Positions 1 through 5,242 of a stretch of 8,227 nt of DNA are shown in pieces. The notes under the pieces are model-generated. The model was not told the DNA's origin, did not search any database, and saw only the letters and a list, made by a program, of their open reading frames with translations. The stretch's first letter is position 1. Every line of letters starts with the position of its first letter. The DNA is from Burkholderiales bacterium (GTDB lineage: Bacteria; Pseudomonadota; Gammaproteobacteria; Burkholderiales; SG8-39), in NCBI GenBank assembly GCA_919902965.1, contig CAKKSJ010000437.1:1-8227 (forward strand). The letters are read 5' to 3'. A program made the position numbers and the translations under genes.

Positions 1-611
1 AGAATCACCAGCGGGATGAGTTTTTCCGGAAACTGGTACGGGCCGTAATTGTTGGAACAATTGGTGGTCAGCGTCGGCAAGCTGTAGGTGTGGTGGTAGG
101 CGCGCACCATGTGGTCGGCGGCGGCTTTTGATGCGGCATAGGGGCTGTTCGGCGCGTAGGCCGTGGTTTCGCCAAACGGCGCGTCCTTGGCGCCCAGCGA
201 TCCGTAGACTTCGTCGGTGGAAACCTGCAGAAAGCGAAATGTGCGCTTCGCTTCGTCCGCCAGCCCGCTCCAGTAAGCGCGCGCGGCTTCGAGCAGGTTG
301 AACGTGCCGTGGATATTGGTGCGCACGAACTCCGCCGGGCCGAGGATGGAGCGGTCCACATGGCTTTCGGCGGCGAAATTGAGCAAAGCGCGCGGTTTGT
401 GTTCGCGCAGCAAGCGCGCCGCCAGTTGCGCGTCGTCGATATCGCCGTGGACAAAGATGTGCCGCGCGTCGCCGCGCAAACTATCAAGATTGCGCAAGTT
501 GCCTGCATAGGTAAGCTTGTCGAGATTGACGACAAGCTCGTCCTGCGAGGTCAGCCACTGCAACACGAAATTGGAGCCGATGAAACCGGCCCCGCCGGTA
601 ATTAGAATCAA
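1..611 (-). CDS. rfbB: dTDP-glucose 4,6-dehydratase, N-terminal part (cut by window edge)
   Basis: RfbB/RmlB converts dTDP-glucose to dTDP-4-keto-6-deoxyglucose with bound NAD+, the second step of dTDP-L-rhamnose synthesis, in the cytoplasm. I translated this frame by hand. It opens MILITGGAGFIGSNFV, with the Rossmann glycine motif at residues 6-12, NFAAESHVDRS at 78-88, the catalytic STDEVYG at 131-137 (T132, D133, E134) and YAASK at 158-162 (Tyr158 and Lys162 of the SDR triad). The visible 203 codons are a little over half of the usual length of about 350 residues; the rest lies left of base 1. The start is TTG (611-609): no ATG or GTG fits the conserved N-terminus, and GGAG sits six bases upstream. 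rfbD, rfbA and rfbC often follow rfbB, but they would be outside the window. Identity is secure; the start is very likely. Confidence 0.95.
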   Translation of the reverse strand, partial: MILITGGAGFIGSNFVLQWLTSQDELVVNLDKLTYAGNLRNLDSLRGDARHIFVHGDIDDAQLAARLLREHKPRALLNFAAESHVDRSILGPAEFVRTNIHGTFNLLEAARAYWSGLADEAKRTFRFLQVSTDEVYGSLGAKDAPFGETTAYAPNSPYAASKAAADHMVRAYHHTYSLPTLTTNCSNNYGPYQFPEKLIPLVI

Positions 612-617
612 GTCTTG

Positions 618-621
618 CTCC
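618..621 (-). promoter_or_regulatory. Ribosome binding site deciding the TTG start of rfbB
   Basis: On the minus strand GGAG is followed by six bases and then TTG at 611-609. This spacing fits a Shine-Dalgarno site. It supports the TTG start, which also places the conserved Ile-Leu-Ile-Thr-Gly strand exactly at the N-terminus. Confidence 0.6.
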
Positions 622-640
622 GAGCGTATGAACGGCCGGT

Positions 641-646
641 ATTATA
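641..646 (-). promoter_or_regulatory. Probable -10 box of the rfbB promoter
   Basis: The minus strand reads a perfect TATAAT here, within the 77-base gap between the ZIP transporter stop and the rfbB start. Transcription would begin about 23 bases before the TTG. The -35 region at normal spacing (about 663-670, minus-strand AACTGC or similar) is poor, so the promoter may be weak or activator-dependent. I see no convincing terminator hairpin in the gap, so read-through from the rluD unit is also possible. Confidence 0.45.
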
Positions 647-688
647 GCTTTCGCCCGCGACCGGCAGTTTCGGCAGGCGATTCTTTTC

Positions 689-1468
689 TCACGCAGCGTA
701 GTTGCGCGTGAGATAGCCAACCAGCCAGATGGAGCCGACGCCGAGCGCGATCAGCACCGACTGAGACAGGGTCGCACGCAGCTCGGGGCGCTTGTGCAGT
801 CCGGGAATCAAATCTGCGACGGCGACATAGATCATGCTCGCGGCGGCGAGGGCGACGAAGCTCTGCACCCATTCCTGCAGCGACTGCAGCGAATAGTAGG
901 CGAGCAGCCCGCCGGCGAGCATGGCGAAGCTGGACAGCAGGTTGAGCATGAAGGCGCGCGTGCGGCTGTAGCCCGAGTGCAGCAGTATCAGGAAATCGCC
1001 CACTTCCTGCGGAATCTCGTGCGCGATAATCGCGAGCGCGGTGACGATGCCAAGCTGGGTGTTCTCCATGAACGCGGCGGCGATGAGTATGCCGTCGACA
1101 AAATTGTGAAAACTGTCGCCGACGAGGATCAGCAGTCCGCTGCGTCCGTGATCGTGCGCATCGGCGTGCAGGTCGTGCGCGTCGCAGTCCTCCACGTGGC
1201 AGTGACGCCATAGCACCAGTTTTTCCAGGACGAAAAATCCGAAAATTCCGGCCAGGATGGTGGCGGCGACATTGCGCACGCTGGTGGCGCCCTCGAATGC
1301 GTGCGGCAGCAATTCGAGAAAAGCCGCGCCGAGCAGTGCGCCGATGGCGTAGCTGACCAGCATCGGCACCCAGGCCGCGCGCGCGGAGAGCGCAAACAGG
1401 GCCGCGCAAGCGACCGACAACACGCCGCCCAACAGACTCGCCGTTATGATCCATGCCAGCACTGACAT
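689..1468 (-). CDS. ZIP family divalent metal transporter
   Basis: This is a 259-residue inner-membrane protein of the ZIP family, which moves Zn2+ or related divalent metals into the cytoplasm. About eight hydrophobic segments are visible, starting near residues 4-28, 34-54 and 68-87. The two signature metal-site helices are present: HNFVDG at 121-126 and HEIPQEVGDF at 150-159. Between helices 3 and 4 a loop rich in His, Asp and Cys (about residues 89-107, with HCHVEDCDAHDLHADAHDH) could collect metal. The ATG lies 2 bases after the pgeF stop, so the gene is probably translated as the last member of the rluD-pgeF unit; the SD is weak (GGAA, 8 bases upstream). The HEIPQEVGDF version resembles the LIV-1-like branch more than classical ZupT, so I give no symbol. 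The exact metal cannot be read from the sequence. Confidence 0.9.
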   Translation of the reverse strand: MSVLAWIITASLLGGVLSVACAALFALSARAAWVPMLVSYAIGALLGAAFLELLPHAFEGATSVRNVAATILAGIFGFFVLEKLVLWRHCHVEDCDAHDLHADAHDHGRSGLLILVGDSFHNFVDGILIAAAFMENTQLGIVTALAIIAHEIPQEVGDFLILLHSGYSRTRAFMLNLLSSFAMLAGGLLAYYSLQSLQEWVQSFVALAAASMIYVAVADLIPGLHKRPELRATLSQSVLIALGVGSIWLVGYLTRNYAA

Positions 1469-1470
1469 AT

Positions 1471-2211
1471 TCAGGTTTCCATCCAGATCAGACTCGCCAT
1501 GCGCCCGGTAGCGCCGTCGCGGCGGTAGGAATAAAAGCGCTCGCGCTCAGTATAAGTGCAATAGCTGCCACCGTAGATCTGCGCCACGCCGCTGCGCGCG
1601 AGGCGGCGGCGCGCGAGCGCGTACAGGTCCGCGTAGAATTTTCCCGGCTTGCCGGGTACAAACGCGGACCCGGCATCGCCTTTGGGATCGGCCGCGACAA
1701 ACGCGTCGCGCACCTCGGCGCCGACCTCGTATGCCGCAGGCCCGATCGCAGGCCCGAGATAGGCGAGCAAAGACTGCGGTGCCAAATCAATGGCCAGCAA
1801 GGCCTGTTCGATCACCCCGGCGCAAAGGCCGCGCCAACCGGCATGCACCGCGGCCACCGTGGTCCCCGCTGCGTCGCACAGCAGCAGCGGCAGGCAGTCC
1901 GCAGTCAGCGCCGCGCACACTGTCCCCGGCCGGCGCGCGAAAGCTGCGTCTGCTTCGGGGGTAGCGTCCACGGCTGCGGCATCGACTACCGATGTCCCAT
2001 GCACCTGGCGCAGCCATAGCGGTTCGGCCGGGAGCCATTGCCGCAGGTTGGCACGGTTTTGCGCGACAGCATCGATATCGTCGCCGCTATTGAGGCCCAG
2101 GTTGAGGCCGGCATACACACCACCGCTGGCGCCGCCTGCGCGCGTGGTGATCAGCGCGCGCACCTGCGGCGGAGCGGGCCAGTCGGGCACAATCCAGCCG
2201 TGCTCGTTCAT
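1471..2211 (-). CDS. pgeF: Peptidoglycan editing factor PgeF (YfiH, multicopper polyphenol oxidase fold)
   Basis: PgeF (formerly YfiH, DUF152) is a cytoplasmic protein that in E. coli removes wrongly built UDP-MurNAc-L-Ser so that peptidoglycan keeps L-Ala. Relatives have been reported with laccase or purine nucleoside activity. The 246-residue product has the family hallmarks: TTRAGGASGGVYAGLNLG at 22-39, QVHGTSVV at 69-76, TADCLPLLL at 103-111 and HAGWRG at 123-128. His71, Cys106 and His123 match the family metal ligands, and GGSYCTY (214-220) is the usual C-terminal motif. The start is the ATG at 2211-2209, overlapping the rluD stop as ATGA, with AGGA nine bases upstream. The frame stays open far upstream to 3090, but that part only shadows rluD. 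Coupled translation with rluD is likely; the rluD-pgeF pairing is common in proteobacteria. Confidence 0.95.
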   Translation of the reverse strand: MNEHGWIVPDWPAPPQVRALITTRAGGASGGVYAGLNLGLNSGDDIDAVAQNRANLRQWLPAEPLWLRQVHGTSVVDAAAVDATPEADAAFARRPGTVCAALTADCLPLLLCDAAGTTVAAVHAGWRGLCAGVIEQALLAIDLAPQSLLAYLGPAIGPAAYEVGAEVRDAFVAADPKGDAGSAFVPGKPGKFYADLYALARRRLARSGVAQIYGGSYCTYTERERFYSYRRDGATGRMASLIWMET

Positions 2212-3164
2212 GCGACGAGGTCCTGCAACAAGCCACGCAGGTCCGCGGGCAGCGGCGCCTCCCATTGCATGGCCGTTCCGCTCGCCGGATGCACCAGGCC
2301 GAGCCGGTAGGCGTGCAGTGCCTGGCGCTTGAAGCTTGCCAGCGGCCCCGGCGCTGCTCCGCGCCCGGCGCGATAGACCGGATCGCCCACCAGCGGATGG
2401 CCGATCGATTGCAAGTGCACGCGGATCTGATGCGTGCGCCCGGTGTCCAGGCTGCACTCGAGCAGCGTCGCTCGCGCAAAGCGCTCGAGCACGCGGAAAT
2501 GGGTGCGCGCCGCCCTGCCGTGCTCGGTCACGGCCATGCGCGTGCGCTGGGTCTGATGCCTGCCTATGGGCGCGTCGACCAGTCCATCGCGCGCCAGTTC
2601 GCCATGCACCAGCGCGAGGTACTGGCGCGCTACCGTGCGTGCCTGCAATTGACGCACCAGATCGGTCTGTGCAGGCAGCGTCTTGGCCACCACCAACAGG
2701 CCGCTGGTGTCCTTGTCCAGGCGGTGGACAATGCCAGCGCGCGGAATGGCAGCAAGCGGCGGATGGTGGTGCAATAGTCCGTTGAGCATCGTGCCCTGCC
2801 AATTGCCGCTGCCCGGGTGCACCACCAGCCCGGCTGGCTTGTTGAGCACCAGCAAGGCGGCGTCTTCGTGCACGATTTCGAAGGCCATCGCCTCGGCGGC
2901 GGCGGCCCCATCCCGGGCCTCGACCGGCAGCGCCAGCGATACGCGCTCCCCGCCCCAGACCTTGCGCTTGGCATCGACCGCGGCGTGATCGAGTTTCACC
3001 TGGCCCTGCCTGACCCAGGCGGCCAGACGGCTGCGCGAGTGCTCGGGAAACATGCGCGCCAGGGCCTGGTCGAAGCGCAATCCGGCGCAATCGGCGGGTA
3101 CATCCCGTTCCGTGCCTTCGAGTGCGTTATAATTTTGCGTTTCCAAAAATTCCGTGCCCACCAT
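2208..3164 (-). CDS. rluD: 23S rRNA pseudouridine(1911/1915/1917) synthase RluD
   Basis: RluD isomerises uridines 1911, 1915 and 1917 in helix 69 of 23S rRNA, which matters for 50S assembly and termination. With the chosen start the protein has 318 residues, close to the E. coli length. An N-terminal S4-like RNA-binding domain covers about residues 25-80 (LRFDQALARMFPEHSRSRL). The catalytic motif HRLDKDTSGLLVVAK is at 147-161, with Asp150 the nucleophile, and LDTGRTHQIRVH at 239-250 and HPLVGDPVY at 256-264 follow. The gene leads the rluD-pgeF-ZIP unit. The start is uncertain. The ATG at 3164-3162 shares its bases with the bamD start and has no Shine-Dalgarno; TTG at 3146-3144 is an alternative. 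An upstream ATG at 3263 would run well into bamD and adds non-family sequence, so I did not use it. Confidence 0.95.
   Translation of the reverse strand: MVGTEFLETQNYNALEGTERDVPADCAGLRFDQALARMFPEHSRSRLAAWVRQGQVKLDHAAVDAKRKVWGGERVSLALPVEARDGAAAAEAMAFEIVHEDAALLVLNKPAGLVVHPGSGNWQGTMLNGLLHHHPPLAAIPRAGIVHRLDKDTSGLLVVAKTLPAQTDLVRQLQARTVARQYLALVHGELARDGLVDAPIGRHQTQRTRMAVTEHGRAARTHFRVLERFARATLLECSLDTGRTHQIRVHLQSIGHPLVGDPVYRAGRGAAPGPLASFKRQALHAYRLGLVHPASGTAMQWEAPLPADLRGLLQDLVA
3128..3133 (+). promoter_or_regulatory. Probable -10 box of the bamD promoter
   Basis: A perfect TATAAT lies 29 bases before the bamD ATG and inside the first codons of rluD. Transcription would start near 3140 and give a leader of about 23 bases. 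The -35 region at normal spacing (around 3105-3111) has no good match to TTGACA. The leader contains no clear Shine-Dalgarno. The same six bases encode part of Gln-Asn-Tyr-Asn of RluD on the other strand. Confidence 0.5.
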
Positions 3165-3963
3165 GATGAAACGTAGTTTAGCGGTAATCCTGATCCTGCT
3201 GTTGAGCGCGTGCGGCTTGCTGCCAGAGGTAAAAGACGAAACCGCGGGCTGGTCTGCCGACAAGCTTTACGCCGAAGCCAAGGACGCGATGTCGGACCGC
3301 AACTATACGACCGCGATCAAGTACCTGGAAAAGATCGAAGCGCGCTATCCCTATGGCCGCTATGCACAGCAGGCGCAGATCGAGCTGGCCTATGCCTACT
3401 TCAAAGACGCCGACCAGGCTTCATCCATCGCCGCCGCGGATCGATTCATCAAGCTGCACCCGAACCACCCCAATGTCGATTACGTGTTCTATTTGAAGGG
3501 CCTGGTCAATTTCAACGAGGACCGCGGCTTGTTGGGCAGACTCAGCAACCAGGACTTGACCGAGCGCGACCCCAAGGCCGCGCGCGAGTCATTCGAATCG
3601 TTCAAGGAACTGGTCACCCGTTTTCCGGACAGCAAGTACACGCCGGACGCGATCGAGCGCATGCGCTATCTGGTGAATGCGCTCGCCTCAAACGAAGTCC
3701 ACGTGGCGCGCTATTACATGAAACGCGGCGCCTACATTGCAGCAGCGAACCGCGCGCAGTACGCGCTGCTGAACTACCCCGAGGCCCCGGCAATCGAGGA
3801 AGCATTGTTCGTCATGGTGAAAGCCTACGACGCACTGGGCATGAATGTACTGCGCGACGACGCCGATCGGGTGATGCACAAGAACTTCCCCGACAGCCCT
3901 TATTTCAAGGGCGCCGTGGGCCAGAAAGATCCGTGGTGGAAGCTTTGGGGGAATGCCTGGTAG
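3163..3963 (+). CDS. bamD: Outer membrane protein assembly factor BamD (lipoprotein)
   Basis: BamD (ComL/YfiO) is the essential lipoprotein of the BAM complex that inserts beta-barrel proteins into the outer membrane; it works from the periplasmic face with BamA. The 266-residue product starts with a lipoprotein signal, MMKRSLAVILILLLSAC, in which LLSAC is the lipobox and Cys17 the acylated residue. The rest is helical TPR-like sequence: ADKLYAEAKDAMSDRNYTTAIKYLEKIEARYPYGRYAQQAQIELAYAYF covers the first repeats, and SKYTPDAIERMRYLVNALASNEVHVARYYMKRGAYIAAANR is the typical BamD core, with KDPWWKLWGNAW at the end. Two adjacent ATGs (3163, 3166) and a GTG (3154) could start it; all keep the signal peptide. 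It is divergent from rluD and followed by the hairpin region. Confidence 0.95.
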   Translation: MMKRSLAVILILLLSACGLLPEVKDETAGWSADKLYAEAKDAMSDRNYTTAIKYLEKIEARYPYGRYAQQAQIELAYAYFKDADQASSIAAADRFIKLHPNHPNVDYVFYLKGLVNFNEDRGLLGRLSNQDLTERDPKAARESFESFKELVTRFPDSKYTPDAIERMRYLVNALASNEVHVARYYMKRGAYIAAANRAQYALLNYPEAPAIEEALFVMVKAYDALGMNVLRDDADRVMHKNFPDSPYFKGAVGQKDPWWKLWGNAW

Positions 3964-3983
3964 ATTCGATGGTTTTCCGTATG

Positions 3984-4000
3984 CAGCATCTTAAATGCTG
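3984..4000. repeat. Inverted repeat, 6-bp stem, 5-base loop
   Basis: CAGCAT, loop CTTAA, ATGCTG, about 20 bases after the bamD stop. This is the closest hairpin to the bamD end, but no T tract follows it. Confidence 0.6.
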
Positions 4001-4022
4001 TCGCATGCCAAGAACGACCATT

Positions 4023-4038
4023 GCGCGCTCCCGCGCGC
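4023..4038. repeat. Inverted repeat, 6-bp GC stem, 4-base loop
   Basis: GCGCGC, loop TCCC, GCGCGC. It ends one base before the long hairpin at 4040. Short alternating GC stems are frequent by chance in GC-rich DNA, so taken alone this one is weak. Confidence 0.45.
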
Positions 4039-4039
4039 C

Positions 4040-4090
4040 AACCGTGTTTTCCGTACGGATGAAAAGCACATCCGTACAGAAAACACGGTT
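4040..4090. repeat. Long inverted repeat A, 22-base arms, 7-base loop
   Basis: The arms 4040-4061 and 4069-4090 are complementary over 22 bases except for C4052 against A4078; the loop is AAAAGCA. The apex is CGGATG / CATCCG and the base is AACCGTG / CACGGTT. In a minus-strand RNA the single mismatch becomes a G-U pair. The length and near-perfection are far beyond chance for a gap of this size. Confidence 0.95.
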
Positions 4091-4103
4091 ACGGTTAACA
4101 CCA

Positions 4104-4114
4104 GACACAGTGTC
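4104..4114. repeat. Small dyad between the two long hairpins
   Basis: GACACAGTGTC is an 11-base odd palindrome, centred at 4109, midway between the centres of the two long hairpins (4065 and 4154). As a hairpin it would have only four pairs around CAG, so it may be accidental. Confidence 0.4.
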
Positions 4115-4128
4115 GTGCTTTTATCCAA

Positions 4129-4179
4129 GATCGCCGGTTGCGCACGGATGGGTTCATCATCCGTGCGCAATCGGCGATC
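4129..4179. repeat. Long inverted repeat B, 22-base arms, 7-base loop
   Basis: The arms 4129-4150 and 4158-4179 are complementary over 22 bases except for G4137 opposite T4171, a wobble pair in plus-strand RNA; the loop is GGTTCAT. It has the same arm length, loop length and apex (CGGATG / CATCCG) as repeat A, but the outer stem (GATCGCC / GGCGATC) is unrelated to that of A. Confidence 0.95.
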
Positions 4180-4180
4180 C

Positions 4181-4204
4181 GCGCGGACGGTTTCTCGTCC
4201 GCGC
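4181..4204. repeat. Inverted repeat C, 9-bp stem, 6-base loop
   Basis: GCGCGGACG, loop GTTTCT, CGTCCGCGC, a perfect 9-bp stem beginning one base after repeat B and ending 12 bases before the denD stop. Its apex CGGACG / CGTCCG is the C-G version of the apex in A and B. On the minus strand it is the first hairpin after denD, but no T run follows. Confidence 0.85.
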
Positions 4205-4216
4205 AACATCGCAACT

Positions 4217-5191
4217 CTATAGCCTGATCCCCTCGTCGCGTATGTAATCGCGGATCACCGACTCGACATCCTTGTCCGCGGCAAAGCCGAGCTTCAGTGC
4301 GCGCTCGGTAGTGAAACGGGCGGGCCAGGTCTTGACGATGGCCTGGATGCGCGCATCCGGCTTCCACTCCACGCGCGCTGCCACCTTGTCACCCGCAATC
4401 TTGCGCAGCGCCTCGACCATCTGCGCCACCGACGCTGTAATGCCAGGCAGGTTTACCACGCGATTGACGCCCCAGGCCGCCGACGGCAGCTCGTGCGCAT
4501 GGATGAAGGCGTCGACCACTTTGCCGGGCGAAAGCAGCCACACGCCGGTTTCGGAGCCCACTGGGCAGGATGATATCTCGCCGTTCAGCGGCTCGCGGAT
4601 AATGCCGCTCGCAAACGATGAAGCCGCCAGGTTGGGCTTGCCCGCGCGCACCACTATGGTCGGCAGGCGCAGGGAACGCCCGTCAATGTAGCCCTTGCGG
4701 CTGAAATCAGTGGCGAGATACTCGCCGCAGACTTTGTGCGCGCCATAGGAAGTCTGCGGGTTGGGCGTGGTCGAATCGTCCAGCACCGGCGGCAAATCGC
4801 CACCGAACGCGGCCACCGAGCTGGTAAAGACATAGCGCGGCGGCCGCGCCTGCTTGCGGCACAACTCGAGCAGATTGCGTGTGCCGTCCAGATTCACTTT
4901 GATGCCGAGGTCAAAGTCGGCTTCCGCACCGCCGCTCACTACTGCCGCCATATGGAACACCGAGCCGGTGTCCTTGCCCATGGTCTCGGCGAGCAGCGCC
5001 GCGTCGGTGAAATCGCCTTTGACGCATTTCAGGCGTGGGTCGGTCTGCGCCGGAAACCCGGTGTCGATCAACACGATCTGCGAGATGGCCGCCTGTTTGC
5101 CGTCCGCATCGGCCAGAGTGCCGCGCTTGAGCAAGGCGAGTGCCAGACGATAGCCCAGGAATCCGCCGCCGCCGGTGATGAGTATTTTCAT
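4217..5191 (-). CDS. denD: D-erythronate dehydrogenase-like SDR (NAD-dependent epimerase/dehydratase family)
   Basis: This extended short-chain dehydrogenase has 324 residues. It opens MKILITGGGGFLGYRLA with the NAD-binding glycine motif at 7-13, and has FHMAAVVSGGAEADFDLG at 79-96, TSSVAAFGG at 123-131, and the catalytic pair in SYGAHK (Tyr149, Lys153). SLRLPTIVVRAGKPNLAASSFASGIIREPLNG at 173-204 and RVVNLPGITASVAQMVEAL are typical of the DenD group, whose characterised members oxidise D-erythronate at C2 to 2-oxo-tetronate. No partner kinase (DenK, DUF1537) or isomerase gene is in the window, so the substrate here is inferred from resemblance. The start ATG at 5191 follows AGAGGAA at ideal spacing; an upstream in-frame ATG at 5239 would overlap the preceding gap and lacks conserved sequence. 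It is probably the last gene of the yoaA-epimerase unit. Confidence 0.85.
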   Translation of the reverse strand: MKILITGGGGFLGYRLALALLKRGTLADADGKQAAISQIVLIDTGFPAQTDPRLKCVKGDFTDAALLAETMGKDTGSVFHMAAVVSGGAEADFDLGIKVNLDGTRNLLELCRKQARPPRYVFTSSVAAFGGDLPPVLDDSTTPNPQTSYGAHKVCGEYLATDFSRKGYIDGRSLRLPTIVVRAGKPNLAASSFASGIIREPLNGEISSCPVGSETGVWLLSPGKVVDAFIHAHELPSAAWGVNRVVNLPGITASVAQMVEALRKIAGDKVAARVEWKPDARIQAIVKTWPARFTTERALKLGFAADKDVESVIRDYIRDEGIRL

Positions 5192-5194
5192 GGT

Positions 5195-5201
5195 TTCCTC
5201 T
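5195..5201 (-). promoter_or_regulatory. Ribosome binding site of denD
   Basis: The minus strand reads AGAGGAA, then ACC-type spacing to the ATG at 5191. It is the strongest Shine-Dalgarno in the window and decides the start in favour of the MKILITGGGG form over the longer frame from 5239. Confidence 0.75.
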
Positions 5202-5228
5202 ATTTTTGAGATTTCAGGTTCAGCTGAC

Positions 5229-5238
5229 TGGCATGCCA
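5229..5238. repeat. 10-base palindrome between the two epimerase genes
   Basis: TGGCATGCCA is a perfect palindrome in the 51-base gap after the UDP-glucuronate epimerase stop. It could be an operator half or chance. No terminator or promoter is evident in this gap, so read-through into denD is the simple reading. Confidence 0.35.
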
Positions 5239-5242
5239 ACTA

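Larger units (their letters stand above)
3964..4216. other. Non-coding gap between convergent bamD and denD, filled by a hairpin chain
   Basis: No protein in any frame here resembles a family I know; the short open frames only read through the inverted repeats. The gap holds five clear dyads at 3984-4000, 4023-4038, 4040-4090, 4129-4179 and 4181-4204, plus a small one at 4104-4114. Neighbouring hairpins touch in two places with a single base between them. None is followed by a good T run on either strand, so classical intrinsic terminators are not evident, although the position between converging genes suits a bidirectional stop. It could be a degraded repeat cluster, a structured RNA or a protein-binding array. 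Confidence 0.7.

Noticed and set aside
1471..3090. A single 539-residue open frame on the minus strand covering rluD and pgeF
   Set aside because: Only its last 246 codons (from 2211) are PgeF. The upstream part is an Arg/Ala/Gly-rich frame lying over rluD, which is clearly coding in another frame, so it is a shadow and not a fusion protein.
3165..3263. A longer RluD beginning at 3263
   Set aside because: The extra 33 residues overlap the bamD signal-peptide region and have no counterpart at the start of known RluD proteins.
4040..4179. Integron attC sites, CRISPR repeats or retron msr/msd
   Set aside because: There is no core site pair of attC type, no regular repeat-spacer pattern, and no integrase, Cas or reverse transcriptase gene in the window.
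4040..4204. Intrinsic terminators for bamD or denD
   Set aside because: The stems are strong, but no T run follows any of them on either strand. Termination is possible but not shown by sequence, so I list them as repeats.
3995..4222. Small open frames across the hairpin gap, with repeated peptide pieces such as RTDEKHIRTEN
   Set aside because: The peptide repeats come from the DNA inverted repeats read on both arms. There is no ribosome binding site and no family resemblance.
5192..5239. A longer DenD-like protein starting at 5239
   Set aside because: The ATG at 5191 has an ideal Shine-Dalgarno and begins right at the conserved Rossmann strand; the 16 extra residues look like translated spacer containing the ribosome binding site.
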